DNA of 12,689 bases from Nitrososphaeraceae archaeon (GTDB lineage: Archaea > Thermoproteota > Nitrososphaeria > Nitrososphaerales > Nitrososphaeraceae), in NCBI GenBank assembly GCA_025937665.1, contig JAICQW010000035.1, forward strand, positions 1 through 12,689, given 5' to 3'. The notes beneath the pieces are model-generated. The model was not told where the DNA came from. It saw only the letters and a list, made by a program, of their open reading frames with translations, and did not search any database. This document shows, one piece after another, positions 12,372 through 12,689 of the stretch. Position numbers and translations under genes: made by a program. The first letter of the stretch is position 1. The number at the start of each line of letters is the position of its first letter.

Positions 12372-12689
12372 CTATTCTCTTCTTAATTGCTTGTATCTAA
12401 AACATCCCGTGGTATGATCATTGACCATTCCTATCGCTTGCATCATTGAATAACATATCTTCGATCCCACAAATTTGAACCCTTTGTTTCTAAGATCCTT
12501 GTAAATCATATCAGATTCTTGCGATGTTGACGGAACATCGTTGTACGACTTCCAGGAATTTTGAATAGGTTTGTATCTTACAAAGTTCCAAATATAGGTA
12601 TCAAAACTGCCAAATTCTTTTTGTATTCTGATAAAAGCATTGGCATTGCTAACTGTCGCCTCTATTTTTTTCTTATTTCTAATGATTAA
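12372..12689 (-). CDS. tag: 3-methyladenine DNA glycosylase I (Tag), C-terminal part, cut by the window edge
   Basis: The last 105 codons of Tag; the N-terminal 80 or so residues lie beyond the window. The visible part reads IIRNKKKIEATVSNANAFIR, IQKEFGSFDTYIWNFV, then SDMIYKDLRNKGFKFVGSKI, CYSMMQAIGMVNDHTTGCFR and YKQLRRE. These match the Tag signature in order: IIRN.KI.A...NA, FGSFD.YIW.FV, S..L.K.L..RGF.FVG.T..Y..MQA.G.VNDH...C. The His and Cys of NDHTTGC correspond to two of the four ligands of the structural zinc in E. coli Tag. The enzyme excises 3-methyladenine from alkylated DNA. The gene has no start inside the window. It stops 74 bases before the amidotransferase start, which has its own promoter. 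Confidence 0.9.
   Translation of the reverse strand, partial: LIIRNKKKIEATVSNANAFIRIQKEFGSFDTYIWNFVRYKPIQNSWKSYNDVPSTSQESDMIYKDLRNKGFKFVGSKICYSMMQAIGMVNDHTTGCFRYKQLRRE

Noticed and set aside
1..12689. CRISPR array, insertion-sequence ends or toxin-antitoxin pair
   Set aside because: No regularly spaced direct repeats, no transposase frame and no recognisable toxin or antitoxin were found. The only mobile trace is the integrase relic.

Overview
The window looks like accessory chromosome of a soil ammonia-oxidising archaeon (Nitrososphaerota/Thaumarchaeota, probably order Nitrososphaerales, Nitrosocosmicus-like). Three things suggest this. The DNA is AT-rich. Most genes have an archaeal TATA-like box 24-31 bases before the start codon with no Shine-Dalgarno, meaning leaderless mRNAs that often begin with GTG or TTG. 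Several proteins have a recognisable thaumarchaeal flavour: a decayed TRASH-type sensor kinase, small zinc-ribbon proteins, an MscL-like channel and an Lrp-like regulator. The assignment comes from recalled family resemblance, not a search.

Layout. 1-1200: a stand-alone RelA/SpoT-type HD hydrolase and a small unknown gene, both on minus. 1435-2812: a small zinc-ribbon protein (+), then a badly broken sensor histidine kinase (-). 3073-4177: a small conserved-looking protein and an MscL-like mechanosensitive channel (+), converging on a one-TM coiled-coil protein (-) whose promoter contains a 19-bp tandem repeat. 4178-4731: mostly non-coding, holding a relic of a tyrosine recombinase and hairpin-forming sequence. 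4732-5691: an acidic LEA-like protein (-) diverging from an Lrp/AsnC-like regulator (+). 5873-6969: an unknown protein (+), a 45-aa zinc protein (-), a decayed membrane protein (-) and a 49-aa zinc-ribbon protein (+). 7114-8281: divergent one-TM proteins of unknown role. 8471-9721: a nitroreductase (-) and a helical phasin-like protein (+). 9781-12689: an HD domain-acetyltransferase fusion, a class I glutamine amidotransferase and the C-terminal part of 3-methyladenine DNA glycosylase I (Tag), all on minus.

The genes do not form one pathway. Most are single transcription units with their own promoter. The common theme is stress and adaptation: alarmone-type hydrolysis, osmotic channel, LEA-like protein, nitroreductase and alkylation repair. 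Between them lie remains of mobile and signalling genes. I found no CRISPR array, rRNA, convincing tRNA, intact mobile element or obvious defence system. The most unusual items are the HD-GNAT fusion with its internal 20-residue duplication, the duplicated TATA-bearing repeat, the integrase relic ending at a hairpin, and three small zinc-binding genes. Two of those three are very short and easily missed.
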